Shown here: positions 10,140 through 20,522 of the stretch, piece by piece
How the letters are laid out: each line of letters begins with the position of its first letter
Numbering within the stretch: position 1 is the first letter of the stretch
Origin: Strigamia acuminata
Lineage: Eukaryota > Arthropoda > Chilopoda > Geophilomorpha > Linotaeniidae
DNA length: 64,000 nucleotides
Assembly (NCBI GenBank): GCA_949358305.1
Contig: OX442322.1
Coordinates: 5,146,001 to 5,210,000, forward strand
Direction: 5' to 3'
The notes under the pieces: generated by a model
The model's input: only the letters and a program-made list of their open reading frames with translations
Told to the model about the DNA's origin: nothing
The model's database searches: none
Program-made: the position numbers and the translations under genes

Positions 10140-11726
10140 TGTGATGATTACAAATCAATAGTTGTCAATGTTCACCATAGATGGCGCTGTTTAACCAACG
10201 CGCGTATTTCAAACTCGGTTAAAAACTAAAAAGTGTGATAAATAATTATTTAGACACGGTGAATAAAATATAACTATTTTATTCGATATAAATTAAGTAT
10301 TAATTACTTGATGATGTTGATTCTATCGAATCAATGTCCACTTTACTTACCTGTCGAAGGGAACCAATCGGACCCTTCCGGACCCCAACTGGTCCCATCT
10401 GGACATAGTCACATATTAGGTCCGGACTAGTGACCCACGAATCCGCCGATTCGTACGCTGATTGGCTGTCGCCAATCTAGTAGTTCTACAGAACTATATA
10501 AGCATCAGTTTTCCACTTCCCCAAGGCTTGGCTTGATAACTGTAAATGTCTGTAATTGAATTGTTGTTATCGCTTGATTTCACTTTCTTATCGACACATC
10601 AGGCCTCCTCAGCTCTCAATGGATATGTAGACTTACTATCTCGTTATTGCTTGTTGTAAGGCCCATCTGGGAAGGCTAACCTTGTAGACATGTTAATAAC
10701 ATGAAATGGCCCCGTAGTGTTAGCCAGCTGTTCTAAGGGACAGTAGGATTTCATACGGTGGCATAGTGTAGTGCTCATGCACGGGATTGACTAACCCGTT
10801 AAATAAATGTCACACTATATGATCGGTGATAGTCGCATCTATCTGAGCGATTCCTCGGACGAGGGTCAGACGCTCTGCCAAGAGCATGTGTGCGGGAGGT
10901 CCCACCCGAGCACGAAACAAACACGGACAAATGCTATTCCAGGGCGAATTGCGTATCATAGGTCCTTCCGTACTTTAGTGGTCGGTGAATGGCATATTTA
11001 AAGGCACACTACGCCGGGTTGGTAGCCCGTGAGAATTGTCCGTGAAGACATTTCGTTAAACAATTACTCAGGTATTGGTAATCCTGGAATTGGTAAATCC
11101 ATAGGAATGTTTACCCGGAGGTTGGTACCACCGATAGCGATGTAAAGCGTACAAACAAATACTCGGCGCCTGATCACGAGATCTTGTCGTCGTAAGGCGT
11201 GCTGGCGGATGGAGTCTCAACAACTCCCGCGACGTTCTCTCAATTGTCGTGACGGTCCCCGCCCAATCATTATTTATATAACAATTCATTTGTTATATTA
11301 CTTTAATCACTTTACTTTTATTCATTTGGAACATGGAATATTCTGCCGAATATTCCGATTAATGCGAAGGACTCTTCGCATATTTAGATATTCGAGCTGC
11401 GGACCAAATACGTCTCCGTAGCGATATTTGTGACGATGCCGCAAGTCAGCCGTATCCCTCTGGCTTCGCCCGGATCCTCAACCAGTTGATGCCGCCCGTT
11501 TACACGCGTCAAGAACCCATTTACTGTTATCATTAATATTTAGTAATAAATATGTTAAGTCACACTAAAACTGTAAGTTATTTCTATTCGATCACATATT
11601 CATGTTTGTAAAGGCTTCCGTAGCTTATCTCGGTTAGGTTGTTGCTAAACTTAGCAACGTCTTGTATAAACCGAATTATCTATCTTAAAAGGACTAATAA
11701 ATTGGCCCAAAAGTAGAATCGTCACA
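10140..11726 (+). repeat. 5' LTR of element C
   Basis: 1587 bp, TGTGATGATT...CGTCACA, matching 22786-24372. The U3 has a CCAAT-containing block and a TATATAAG at 10495-10502. AATAAA-type signals occur downstream. The identical short ORFs in both LTRs (for example 10807 and 23453) are shadows. Confidence 0.95.
10495..10502 (+). promoter_or_regulatory. TATA box in 5' LTR of C
   Basis: TATATAAG follows a CCAAT-type block, the usual U3 arrangement for LTR transcription. The copy in the right LTR is at 23141-23148. Confidence 0.5.
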
Positions 11727-11728
11727 AG

Positions 11729-11746
11729 TGGAGGTTCTACCGAGAT
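11729..11746 (+). promoter_or_regulatory. Primer-binding site 1 of C, tRNA-Gln
   Basis: TGGAGGTTCTACCGAGAT, two bases after the LTR end. It is complementary to the 3' end of eukaryotic tRNA-Gln as I recall it, with at most one mismatch. It is followed by a small hairpin (AAAATTCA..TGAATTTT). Confidence 0.8.
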
Positions 11747-11899
11747 AGGCTGCAAAATTCAAATGAATTTTGAGTGTGAATGTTTATGAGAATTCGGAAA
11801 TGTGCTTACAGTGATAAAATTTCGAATGAAATTTTTATGTGACAAAACCCATGTATGTTTAATGTTTTTCTTCTTTTTTATAGGAATCTCGTTAGAACC

Positions 11900-11940
11900 G
11901 TCACAAGTGGAGGTTCTACCGAGATAGGCTGCCAAATTTT
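11900..11940 (+). repeat. Second copy of LTR end plus primer site in C
   Basis: The block from GTCACA through the primer site and beyond (34-35 bp) at 11721 recurs at 11900, 179 bp downstream. The second primer site is 11908-11925. It too is followed by a hairpin (AAATTTT..AAAATTT), with different sequence but the same pairing. Element D has the same design with more copies. Confidence 0.85.
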
Positions 11941-13043
11941 AAATAAAATTTGAAGTTTTGCATGTCTATGATGAATTCAAGTGGTGTAACGTTTATGGTG
12001 ATTTTTGTGTGAAAAATAAATTTCGTTCGAGATTTATAAGTGTTTAATATATTTTATTCTGTTTTAGGACTTCTCGCAAGAAAAATAAGTGTAATACACT
12101 TTATTCCGATTTTCCGTCGGAGAAATTATGTGTTTTAACAAAACTAATAATTTCTACCGCGTGGTCAGGCCTAAAGGTCCAACCCCGAGAATAGGAGTCT
12201 TGCCCGAACTTGTTGAAGTTGGTTCCGCCCGGGTAACGTCATTTTGTCGTCGACAATCTGACAAAACCACGCGGTCGGGCCTAATTTTGAAAAGTTGACT
12301 TGTTGATGGAATTCTTAAAGAATTCTATCAATTTAATAGTTGTTTTAATTTCAGAATATTCTTTTATATGTATTTTGCTTGAGACTTCAAGTTAAACCTA
12401 AATTTATTTGCCTAAATAAAATAGAAAGAAAATTAACGCTTTTCGAAGGAATTAAAATTTATATTTTATTTCAAAGTGGGTTTACATTATTTTACAGACT
12501 TGATCTACATTAAAATGTTGGTTAAAAATCATGATCTCAAGTCATTGAAATCGAATTTTACGAATGGAATACCATTCGAATTTTAGCGAAGAAGAATTCT
12601 CGCTGTTTTGTTACCAAGCAACCCGTGTTGTGCAGAAAAGCCGTCGATTCAAACGAATTGGCGCGTCTTTTGAAATTACGAGTTTTAAAACTTTAAAAAA
12701 AAAAAAAAAAAAAATTCCATAAAGGTGATCATTCATTTATTAATAAATGTGGTGATATTTTAAATATTTTGAAAAGTATCCATTTTGTTTGGTGACTACG
12801 TCATAACACTGGAATCTGTCAAGATTACGGTTCCACGAACTTGATGATTTCCACCAATCTAGGACGAGATTGGACTCTCGCGAGACTAGCGTTGATATTT
12901 GACCAATCAGAGAGGTGTATCGAAGTACCCTTACTTCCTTTCGAACTAGTGTGACCACTGCTTCGTTTGCGACCCTCCTGAACGTTTGCAACTTCATCGT
13001 TATCTCTCAGACTTAGGAAATTTTCTTAGTTTTAAGTTTAGTT
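11941..13043 (+). other. Long non-coding leader of C
   Basis: About 1.1 kb before gag without a supported gene. It contains an inverted repeat CCGCGTGG (12157-12164) / CCACGCGG (12267-12274) enclosing a GC-rich region, each arm followed by a GGCCTAA repeat. There is also a segment near 12610-12645 resembling the 3' UTR near 22585-22620, and a poly-A run near 12695. These are candidates for RNA packaging or translation structures. Confidence 0.5.
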
Positions 13044-15275
13044 ATGACTAATAACCAGCATCACATGAACACCCGTGGTAAGGAAAGAACTTGTTTGACC
13101 GGTGGAATGAATCTATCCGGGTTTATACCTGTTCCTAATGGAATTGAAGAAGTGGGAAACCACGCGGTCCATAATGGCGTTTCAAATGAAACAGCCGGAC
13201 CATCTGGAGAGAATAGAGCTCCACGTGAACCTACTCCGCCTGGAGAAGAGGAATGCATTCCTGAAGGTTCTCATTTAGGCCGAGGCGGTCTATTATTTTG
13301 TCAGGATCACGGTTTGAACCCAAACCAATTTAGATCTTTGACCGAAGTGTTAGATTTTATACACGCGCCTCGTGCTACGTCGGAGCAATCCCATTCCCCA
13401 GCCAGCCAAAGATTAAATAATTTTAGTCCCACTCCTTCGACGCCTATTTCTAGATATAGAAATAAAAATGCACAACCTCCTCGTCAAGATCAGTCGAATT
13501 TGACACCAGGAGATTTTAATCGTGCTTTTCAACAACGATTACGAGCGAATAACTTCGCTCGCAACCGACAAAGAGGATTTACAAATCCAGAAAACTTTGA
13601 GAATACGTTCAACAGAGCGAATTTGGGTCCGCCTAACATGGCCAACCCTAATCCAAGTTTTCCAAACGGATCAAATAGTTGTCCGAATCTCGCTGGAAAT
13701 TTGAACCCAAATTCAGGTGTGACAAGAGGTCCAAACCGTCGTTTTGACCCAAACTCTAGATTTGCAAACAATTCTAGTCCAGCACCTAACATGCAAAGGG
13801 GTCACCCAGTTCCTCCGAACTCGAATAACCCAAATAATCCTTCTACTGGAACTCCAGGAAATTCAAATAACTATTTGAATCAGGGTGCGCCAGATAATTC
13901 GAACTATCGTCCGAATTTTGGTAATCAAGAAAATTCGAACAACCGCCCGAATTTTGACAATCCGGGTAATTCTAATAATCATTCGAATTATGGGAACCGA
14001 GGCAATTCGAATAACCATTCGAACTTTGGTAACCACAGCAGGTCAAATCAAGGAGGGTCGAATAATTTCAACCCTAATAGTGGTGGCTCAAGTCAAAATA
14101 ACTCGAGTCAACCAAAAAATAATGGCGGGTCGTCAAACGACAACTCGCGCCCCCCTAGTAGTTTTGGAATGACGGCTGATGACCTCGCGTCAATTGCCAC
14201 AACCATGCACAAATTAATGCAGGCTGGAAAAAGTTCCGCCACTGTCCCTCAAACTAACAGTTTGAAACCCCCAGATATCCCTGTATTCTCAGGAAAAGCA
14301 GAAGAAAGCGAACGCTTTCTCAATATTGTAAAAAATGTCGCTTTTCTGCGAAACATGTCACTCGATGACATGCTTGTTAAAGGCGTTGCTGGTTATCTAA
14401 CCGAGCAAGCGCATGGTTGGTTTCATGAACGAAGAGAAGATTTTATATCTTGGGAAGTATTTGAACAGGCGTTCAAAGAACGATTTGTAGCCACTCGACA
14501 AGAGCGGACGAACCAACTAACTAAGTTGAAACAACTGGAAACAGAAAGTCTTTACGACTTTATGCACAAATATTACCAGTTATGGATATTACAAGACAGT
14601 CTTGATGCAAAAGGGGCTGGTTGTCTTTTTATCGGGAGTGTAACTCCTGCTAATGATTTGCTTTTGCATACGCAAGGCATAGCGGATTTACCTCTGACAG
14701 AGATTTATTCCGTTATAACGAAAAATAAAGGCTTGTACAGTCGTACAGCTAATGGAGCAAGGGAAAATATCTCCAATCCAGTTGTTTTCCCACCTCGGAA
14801 AACTGACACTCGTCCTCAGCCGAAGACAAATGCTAAATCTTTAACTTTGGATTCACAAGAACAACTTAATATTTGTGAAGAAGAGTTACCAGAGGAATGC
14901 GAGGCCGTCTATTTAATAAATGGAGTAGTAGATCAGACCAGACGTGGTCAATTAGTTTGTTACCACTGTAAGAAACCAGGACACATGCGTCGAGAATGTC
15001 CAGATTTAAAACCACGTGCAAAGTTCAACTCTGAAGAGTTGCCAAAACGAAGTACGCCAGATTCCCCGACTGTGGATCCTACTTCTAAACGTCCTAATAA
15101 CAGATGGATAACTCAAGAAGTGTTGGATGCAACACTGGATGCTAAACTTGATGCGAAATTAAATACTTTTGAAAATAAGTTACAAACTTCGCTGACTAAC
15201 TCGTTGGCAGAAATGGTCAAGACTTTGATCAAGCCCGAATCTGCTGATTCAAGTGCGACTAGTTCAAAAAACTAG
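13044..15275 (+). CDS. Gag of element C
   Basis: 743 residues. The N-terminal third is Pro- and Asn-rich. Residues about 155-370 are strongly Asn-rich, with repeated units of the type FGNxxNSNNxPN. A retrotransposon-gag (capsid-like) domain follows at about 410-560 (HGWFHERREDFISWEVFEQAF region). A CCHC zinc knuckle, CYHCKKPGHMRREC, lies near residue 637. The C-terminus is charged and possibly helical. Translation starts at the first good ATG after the leader. The TAG stop directly follows an A AAA AAC slippery heptamer, so part of the ribosomes should enter pol. A possible splice donor (G|GTAAGG at 13078) lies just inside the ORF. Confidence 0.93.
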   Translation: MTNNQHHMNTRGKERTCLTGGMNLSGFIPVPNGIEEVGNHAVHNGVSNETAGPSGENRAPREPTPPGEEECIPEGSHLGRGGLLFCQDHGLNPNQFRSLTEVLDFIHAPRATSEQSHSPASQRLNNFSPTPSTPISRYRNKNAQPPRQDQSNLTPGDFNRAFQQRLRANNFARNRQRGFTNPENFENTFNRANLGPPNMANPNPSFPNGSNSCPNLAGNLNPNSGVTRGPNRRFDPNSRFANNSSPAPNMQRGHPVPPNSNNPNNPSTGTPGNSNNYLNQGAPDNSNYRPNFGNQENSNNRPNFDNPGNSNNHSNYGNRGNSNNHSNFGNHSRSNQGGSNNFNPNSGGSSQNNSSQPKNNGGSSNDNSRPPSSFGMTADDLASIATTMHKLMQAGKSSATVPQTNSLKPPDIPVFSGKAEESERFLNIVKNVAFLRNMSLDDMLVKGVAGYLTEQAHGWFHERREDFISWEVFEQAFKERFVATRQERTNQLTKLKQLETESLYDFMHKYYQLWILQDSLDAKGAGCLFIGSVTPANDLLLHTQGIADLPLTEIYSVITKNKGLYSRTANGARENISNPVVFPPRKTDTRPQPKTNAKSLTLDSQEQLNICEEELPEECEAVYLINGVVDQTRRGQLVCYHCKKPGHMRRECPDLKPRAKFNSEELPKRSTPDSPTVDPTSKRPNNRWITQEVLDATLDAKLDAKLNTFENKLQTSLTNSLAEMVKTLIKPESADSSATSSKN

Positions 15276-15306
15276 ATCCGGGGGACGAAGGTTTATTCCA
15301 TCCCCC
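15266..15306 (+). promoter_or_regulatory. -1 ribosomal frameshift signal of C
   Basis: A AAA AAC in the gag frame at 15266-15272, then the gag TAG. After a 7-nt spacer comes a perfect GGGGGA (15280-15285) / TCCCCC (15301-15306) stem. Pol is open in the -1 frame from 15272. This is the standard slippery site, spacer and hairpin layout. Confidence 0.85.
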
Positions 15307-18300
15307 AGAAGTGGCTAATGCTACGTCGGAATCTTTGTTTATGGATGTAGACACAACTTATCTTGAAGTAGCCACTAGTCATAGTGGCGGAGTAGAGGAA
15401 AATCTGCAAGAAATGACAGAACAATTAAAAAATCTGACATTGTTTCCACACAAGTGCTACACGAAGAAATTCTGTAGACTCCGCCGACTCAACAGAGTCA
15501 TAGGTGGTAATAATTTGCACAATATTACTTTGGGTAATAATAAAGATGATCCTCGAATGAAGATCACAATTGGTGGGCTCACCTACAACGCGCTCATGGA
15601 TACAGGAGCATCTCAATGTTACATTGGGGAACAACTCTTGTCTGAAACTCAGGCTTTGCCAGAATTTTTGCAAGAAGCCCCTAGAAATATGTTGGTTAAC
15701 GCTGTAGGCGTAGCACACAAGCCTGTCGGACAAATAACTTTGTGCGTGCAATGGGCTGATGAATTTACACCAATGAATTTCATCGTTTTAGCAAAACGAG
15801 TTTGTGGCTTGATACTTGGTCACAATTTCATGCGCAGACAGAAAATTAGTCCGCATCCACATTTACAAGAGTTCTCTTGTGCAGATAAACCTAATTGGTC
15901 CGCCCCTTATGAGTCGGAAGAAGCCAATTTGGCCCTCGCCCCGTTAAATCGAATTACTTTCGATTATTTAGGACTGTCGTCCATTCTCAACTCAATTGAG
16001 TTAACAGACACTCCTGTGTTGACTTGGGATGAAAAATTAGTTGAGGAGAGCGACTGCACTCCGGAGCAAAGATTAGCACTTCGCGAAGTGGTTAAATCGA
16101 TACCGAATGTATTTCGTGATCAAGTTGGGTGCACTAACGTGACCCAGCATCGTATTAAGTTCAAAGAAGGGCATTCATTGCCCAAAATGCAGTATAGAAT
16201 GTATAACCCGGCCAAGAGAGCCATTATGACCAAACTAGCTGCAGAATTGGAACAGGATGGACTCATTGAAAAGGCCAAGGGGCCCTTCATAAGTCATCCC
16301 GTCATTGTTGCGAAGCCTGACGGCTCGTATAGGATGTGCATTGACTACCGGTGGCTAAATGCCATCACCGAAGTCGAAGTAATACAAATGCCAAGTATTG
16401 ACCTTTTATTGCATAATACTGGTCCTGCTAGGTATTTTACGTCAATTGACCTTGTCAAAGGTTACTACCAAGTCGAGATGTGTAAAGAAGATCGACCAAA
16501 GACGGCATTTTACACGCCAAATGGTCCATATCAGTTTGTGCGAATGCCGTTTGGCCTTTGCAATGCGCCTTGTACTTTCCAGCGTCTGATGGAAGGCATT
16601 TTAGGCTCAGCTTTGCAAGACTACGCGTTAGTTTATTTGGATGACGTAATTGTGTATTCAGATAATTGGGATGATCATCTCAAACACGTTCGAGATGTTC
16701 TAGAAAGGCTTAACCAAGCCAACATGACAATAAATAAAGCGAAATCTCGTTTTGGGCGTACAGAATTAAAATTCTTGGGCCACTGGATTAAACCCGAAGG
16801 TCTCTTCGGTGATCCCGATAAAATATCGGCGATTATGAAATTTCCCACCCCCACGTGTGCTAAAGACATTCAGCGCTTTCACGGCATGACTAACTTCTTC
16901 AGGAAGTTTGTTCCAAATCACGGAACTATTGCCGCACCATACACACGTATGATGAATGAGAAAACTCCATTTGAATGGGGAGATGAGCAGACAGAAGCTT
17001 TTAATAAAATTAAAGAGCTACTTTGTGGTGACAATTGTCTACACAAACCAGATATGACTTTACCATTTGTTGTCATGACTGACGCTTCACATGAAGGCTT
17101 AGGAGCTGTCCTTTGCCAAGACGTCGATATATTCGATGAAAAGAAGCAGAAAAACATTTCTGTACCCAAACCTGTAGCTTATGCAAGCAGAGTTTTACGT
17201 GGAGCGGAGAAGCGTTATACAACGCCGGAACTCGAATGTCTCGCAGTTGTGTGGGCTATTGATCGATTTAAACCATATCTCGAATATGGTACATTCACTT
17301 TAGAGTCAGATGCAGAAGCACTGAAATGGTTGATGCGAACGCCTGAACCATCTGGGAAATTTGGCCGATGGGCCTTAAGAATCCAATGTGGAAATTTTAA
17401 AATTGTTTTTCGAAAAGGTGCTGCTAACCAAGTTGCAGATGCACTTTCTAGAGCCCCACTAACAGAGGAAGACATTCCTCTTCGAGATCATGTGGAACCT
17501 GTCGAAATTAAACAATACTGGCCTGAGTGGGACGGAAATCCTTCTGTTTCATTAAATCGTGCCCCAGAAAAACGAGAATATTTGGCTAGTGTGCGTTCCT
17601 ATTTTTCTGAAAATTCTAAAGAATGTTCTGAAGAAAAGGAGGGGGAGGAAGTACAAGAAACCTTGTACAGTGCGTTGACTGAAGTACTTAAAGAAGTCCC
17701 TCCTACAAGGAGAGAAATAATAAATGCTCAATTACTAGATAATGAATGCAAACGCATTCGAGAATATTTATTGAATAACAAGGTTGTTGGGATACCACAA
17801 TCTGAAATAAAAGAATGGAAAAACAAAGTCAAAAATTATTGTTTAGACAAAAAAGAAGTTGATGGTGATCAAATGATCATCTATTTTAACCCTTCATTCG
17901 AAGAGGAATTAAACGATTCGGGAAATGGCTTTAAAGCCGTTGTACCCAGTGCACTTGTAAAGCGAGTACTCTTCGCTTGTCATGGCCACCCCCTAAGCGG
18001 TCACGCTGGGATGAGTAAGACGCTTGAGAAAACGCGTTTAATATATTTCTGGCCTGGTATGAGTAGAAGTGTCAGGAACTACGTCAAAAGCTGCACGCAC
18101 TGTGCTCAGTACAAGCCTATTCAACAGAAAAGGCACGCAGCTCCTTACACGCCACACAACATGACCAATCCTTGGGAATGTATTAATATGGACTTGATGG
18201 GCCCAAAACCCGCGGGAAGGTCCCAAAACCAGTATATTTTTGTCATTATTGACAATTGTACCAAGTTCGTTGAAATTAAGGCTTTGACAAAAGCCACGAG

Positions 18301-19471
18301 CGCTAACTGCGTTCAAGAATTAAGATCTGTTACAAACAGATGGGGACACCCCAAAAAGATTGTGAGCGATAACGGAAAACAATTTGTTTCCGATATTTAC
18401 AATGAGTATTGCGAAATGTACAACATTCGCCCGTCTCATACGAGCACGTATCATGCTCAGGCGAACCCGACAGAGCGAGCCAATAGAGATATAAAGACGA
18501 TGCTGGCCCTGTACACAGATGTGCACACGCAATGGCCGCGTTATTTAGACGAATTTGCATTCGCAATGCGAAATAATGTTTCGGCAGCAACGGGCTCGAG
18601 CCCGATGTTACTGAACACCGGACGAATCGTAACATTACCTTTCGACCCAAGGATTATTAAACATGCCAATCCATTTGACAAAGAAAATCCAGAAAAATAT
18701 GTCAGAGTATTATTAGATATATTACGCAGATCGCATCAAGAGATGCATCGCAGAATTCAATTGAATTTTGAACGACATAGAAAAATACACGAACAAAAGT
18801 TCGTAATTACGGAGTTCGAAGTTGGAGATTTAGTTTGGAAACAAACTCACATTCTCTCGTGCGCAGATAAAAATATCTCCGCTGGATTTGCCGAGAAGAG
18901 AGATGGTCCGTGGGAAATTACTAAAGTACTTCCTGGCGGAGCGTATAAATTACGCAAATTAGCTGATGGTTCAATTGAAAAATCAGTGAATATTAAAGCG
19001 TTGTACCCCTATACTCCGTCGTACCCGATTGAGACTTGGAAAGTAGGACAAAAGTCCGCCTCCTACTCGCCTCAAGAAAATCCTAAATGGATGGACGAAA
19101 GTAATCAACTTCCGGATGCTGAAGAAATGGAATTAATTCCTGAAACTTCTTCAGAAATTCCAATGGAATTATCCGACTCAACTTCGGTGCAAATTGACAA
19201 ATCTGCGCCCATTAAGTCTAAACATAGACATAGACAACGATTAACTGCTATGGAAAGGAAAGCGGCGTTAAAAAGAGGCGAAGTTCCAAAGAAACCGCCT
19301 CGAAAACCCCGCAAACCCCAACCGATAGTTCCACGAACTAGCACTCGTCCACGACGAGAACGAAAACCAAATCCTAAATATGCAGATGAAAATTTCGTGC
19401 GAAACATCACTGTAGTATTTAAAAAACCATACCAACAACGAGGAAAAGCCTCAAAGTTCTGTTGGAATTGA
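15272..19471 (+). CDS. Pol of element C: protease, RT, RNase H, integrase
   Basis: About 1400 codons counted from the frameshift site. In order: aspartic protease (LMDTGASQCY, about residue 105); RT (MCIDYRWLNAI and YLDD near residue 455); RNase H (MTDAS, then LESDAEALKW); an integrase HHCC finger (HGHPLSGHAG...C..C) near 905; the catalytic D, D and E in NMDLMGPKP, VSDNGKQF and NPTERANRDIK; and a GPY/F-type module (KRDGPWEI) near 1210. A very basic Pro/Arg tail follows. No break is seen. It makes the cDNA and integrates it. It is clearly a Ty3/Gypsy pol, diverged from those of A and B. Confidence 0.95.
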   Translation, partial: LDPGDEGLFHPPEVANATSESLFMDVDTTYLEVATSHSGGVEENLQEMTEQLKNLTLFPHKCYTKKFCRLRRLNRVIGGNNLHNITLGNNKDDPRMKITIGGLTYNALMDTGASQCYIGEQLLSETQALPEFLQEAPRNMLVNAVGVAHKPVGQITLCVQWADEFTPMNFIVLAKRVCGLILGHNFMRRQKISPHPHLQEFSCADKPNWSAPYESEEANLALAPLNRITFDYLGLSSILNSIELTDTPVLTWDEKLVEESDCTPEQRLALREVVKSIPNVFRDQVGCTNVTQHRIKFKEGHSLPKMQYRMYNPAKRAIMTKLAAELEQDGLIEKAKGPFISHPVIVAKPDGSYRMCIDYRWLNAITEVEVIQMPSIDLLLHNTGPARYFTSIDLVKGYYQVEMCKEDRPKTAFYTPNGPYQFVRMPFGLCNAPCTFQRLMEGILGSALQDYALVYLDDVIVYSDNWDDHLKHVRDVLERLNQANMTINKAKSRFGRTELKFLGHWIKPEGLFGDPDKISAIMKFPTPTCAKDIQRFHGMTNFFRKFVPNHGTIAAPYTRMMNEKTPFEWGDEQTEAFNKIKELLCGDNCLHKPDMTLPFVVMTDASHEGLGAVLCQDVDIFDEKKQKNISVPKPVAYASRVLRGAEKRYTTPELECLAVVWAIDRFKPYLEYGTFTLESDAEALKWLMRTPEPSGKFGRWALRIQCGNFKIVFRKGAANQVADALSRAPLTEEDIPLRDHVEPVEIKQYWPEWDGNPSVSLNRAPEKREYLASVRSYFSENSKECSEEKEGEEVQETLYSALTEVLKEVPPTRREIINAQLLDNECKRIREYLLNNKVVGIPQSEIKEWKNKVKNYCLDKKEVDGDQMIIYFNPSFEEELNDSGNGFKAVVPSALVKRVLFACHGHPLSGHAGMSKTLEKTRLIYFWPGMSRSVRNYVKSCTHCAQYKPIQQKRHAAPYTPHNMTNPWECINMDLMGPKPAGRSQNQYIFVIIDNCTKFVEIKALTKATSANCVQELRSVTNRWGHPKKIVSDNGKQFVSDIYNEYCEMYNIRPSHTSTYHAQANPTERANRDIKTMLALYTDVHTQWPRYLDEFAFAMRNNVSAATGSSPMLLNTGRIVTLPFDPRIIKHANPFDKENPEKYVRVLLDILRRSHQEMHRRIQLNFERHRKIHEQKFVITEFEVGDLVWKQTHILSCADKNISAGFAEKRDGPWEITKVLPGGAYKLRKLADGSIEKSVNIKALYPYTPSYPIETWKVGQKSASYSPQENPKWMDESNQLPDAEEMELIPETSSEIPMELSDSTSVQIDKSAPIKSKHRHRQRLTAMERKAALKRGEVPKKPPRKPRKPQPIVPRTSTRPRRERKPNPKYADENFVRNITVVFKKPYQQRGKASKFCWN

Positions 19472-20522
19472 TAAGTTTTATTCAAAACTTGAAGACTGTA
19501 ATTATTTACATGTCAGACAGGTGTAGTGATTTATAATCTCAACACCGGGGGACAAGATATTACGATATTTATCGAAATTTGTATTAAAATATGAATTTGT
19601 TGCGATAAGTCAAAATATTCGATAGAATATTTTATTATGTGGTCAGATTTATATGTATTTTAATTAAAATACAGAGAATTACTTTGAAAAGTGATAATCT
19701 CGCGTAATTACGAAGGTACGAGACTTACGAGGTGTGATTAAACCTCGAACCCGACAATTAATAGGGAATAAAATTCCCAGGGTTCATTGCACACAAACAC
19801 TTCGTAAAAAACACGGATACTAGTGACTTCGTCCCTTCGACCCGTCTTCATTTTTCGACTCGAGATTTCCACGCTAATTCAATTAGCGACTTCAGCAAGG
19901 AAAACAAGCTTCAACAGTAAGTAGTTTTCAAATATATTCTTTGACCAAAGAATTGAAAAAATTGTTCGCAACAATTGAAAATATCGGCGTCCCGATAAAA
20001 GTTAAAAAATTCACGTGTATTATAAGCGTGAATCGGCATTAAATCACTCTGGAAGTTTAGCTATTCAGTCGAATAGTTGGGTTAAATTTAATAATTATTT
20101 ATTAAGTTTAAGTACGTGGGCACTAATTATTTAAATCAAGTCGCGGTCGAGGCTTGCATAAATTATTTAGCGGTGAATTTTCGATTTGAGATATTCATTA
20201 GACTAAGTGTTAATTAATTAATACGAAAAGTTATCTTTGATACTCGGAAGTTGGATTAAATAGTTTAAAGAAACTAAGGGGATTTTTCTTTTGAAAATTC
20301 AACAAGTTGCGATTTTCGATGAAAAATCGCTGTCAGGCGAGTCCATTCTCGTGTCATAAACACAAGGGGAATGTGACTCATTAGTGTCACGTGTTAGGGG
20401 TTATAAATAACTCGAGCTGTGTATTTTTCGTTGCGAACAATACGTTTTAATTCTTTGGACTCAAGGAATGATTATTTAGAGTGGAATTATTTTTTAATAA
20501 AATAATTTATTTGCGTCTGCAG
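19472..20522 (+). other. Spacer between pol and third ORF of C; internal polypurine-like copy and candidate intron end
   Basis: AT-rich and without a supported gene. CACCGGGGGACAAG at 19543-19556 copies the core of the 3' polypurine tract (CACCGGGGGATG, 22774-22785) and could serve as a second plus-strand primer. The spacer ends in an acceptor-like sequence before the third ORF. Confidence 0.5.
20500..20522 (+). promoter_or_regulatory. Candidate 3' splice site before the third ORF of C
   Basis: AATTTATTTGCGTCTGCAG ends at 20522 and ATGGGAGG follows directly, as in element B where the acceptor also abuts ATGG. The preceding region is rich in TTAAT/TAAAT-like branch-point candidates. Confidence 0.55.

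Noticed and set aside
10807-11421. Small ORFs repeated exactly at 23453-24067
   Set aside because: They are within the C LTRs; no domain, start context or coding signal supports them.
11729-11746. tRNA gene fragments at the primer sites
   Set aside because: Only 18 bases complementary to the tRNA 3' end, at the standard distance from an LTR; no cloverleaf.
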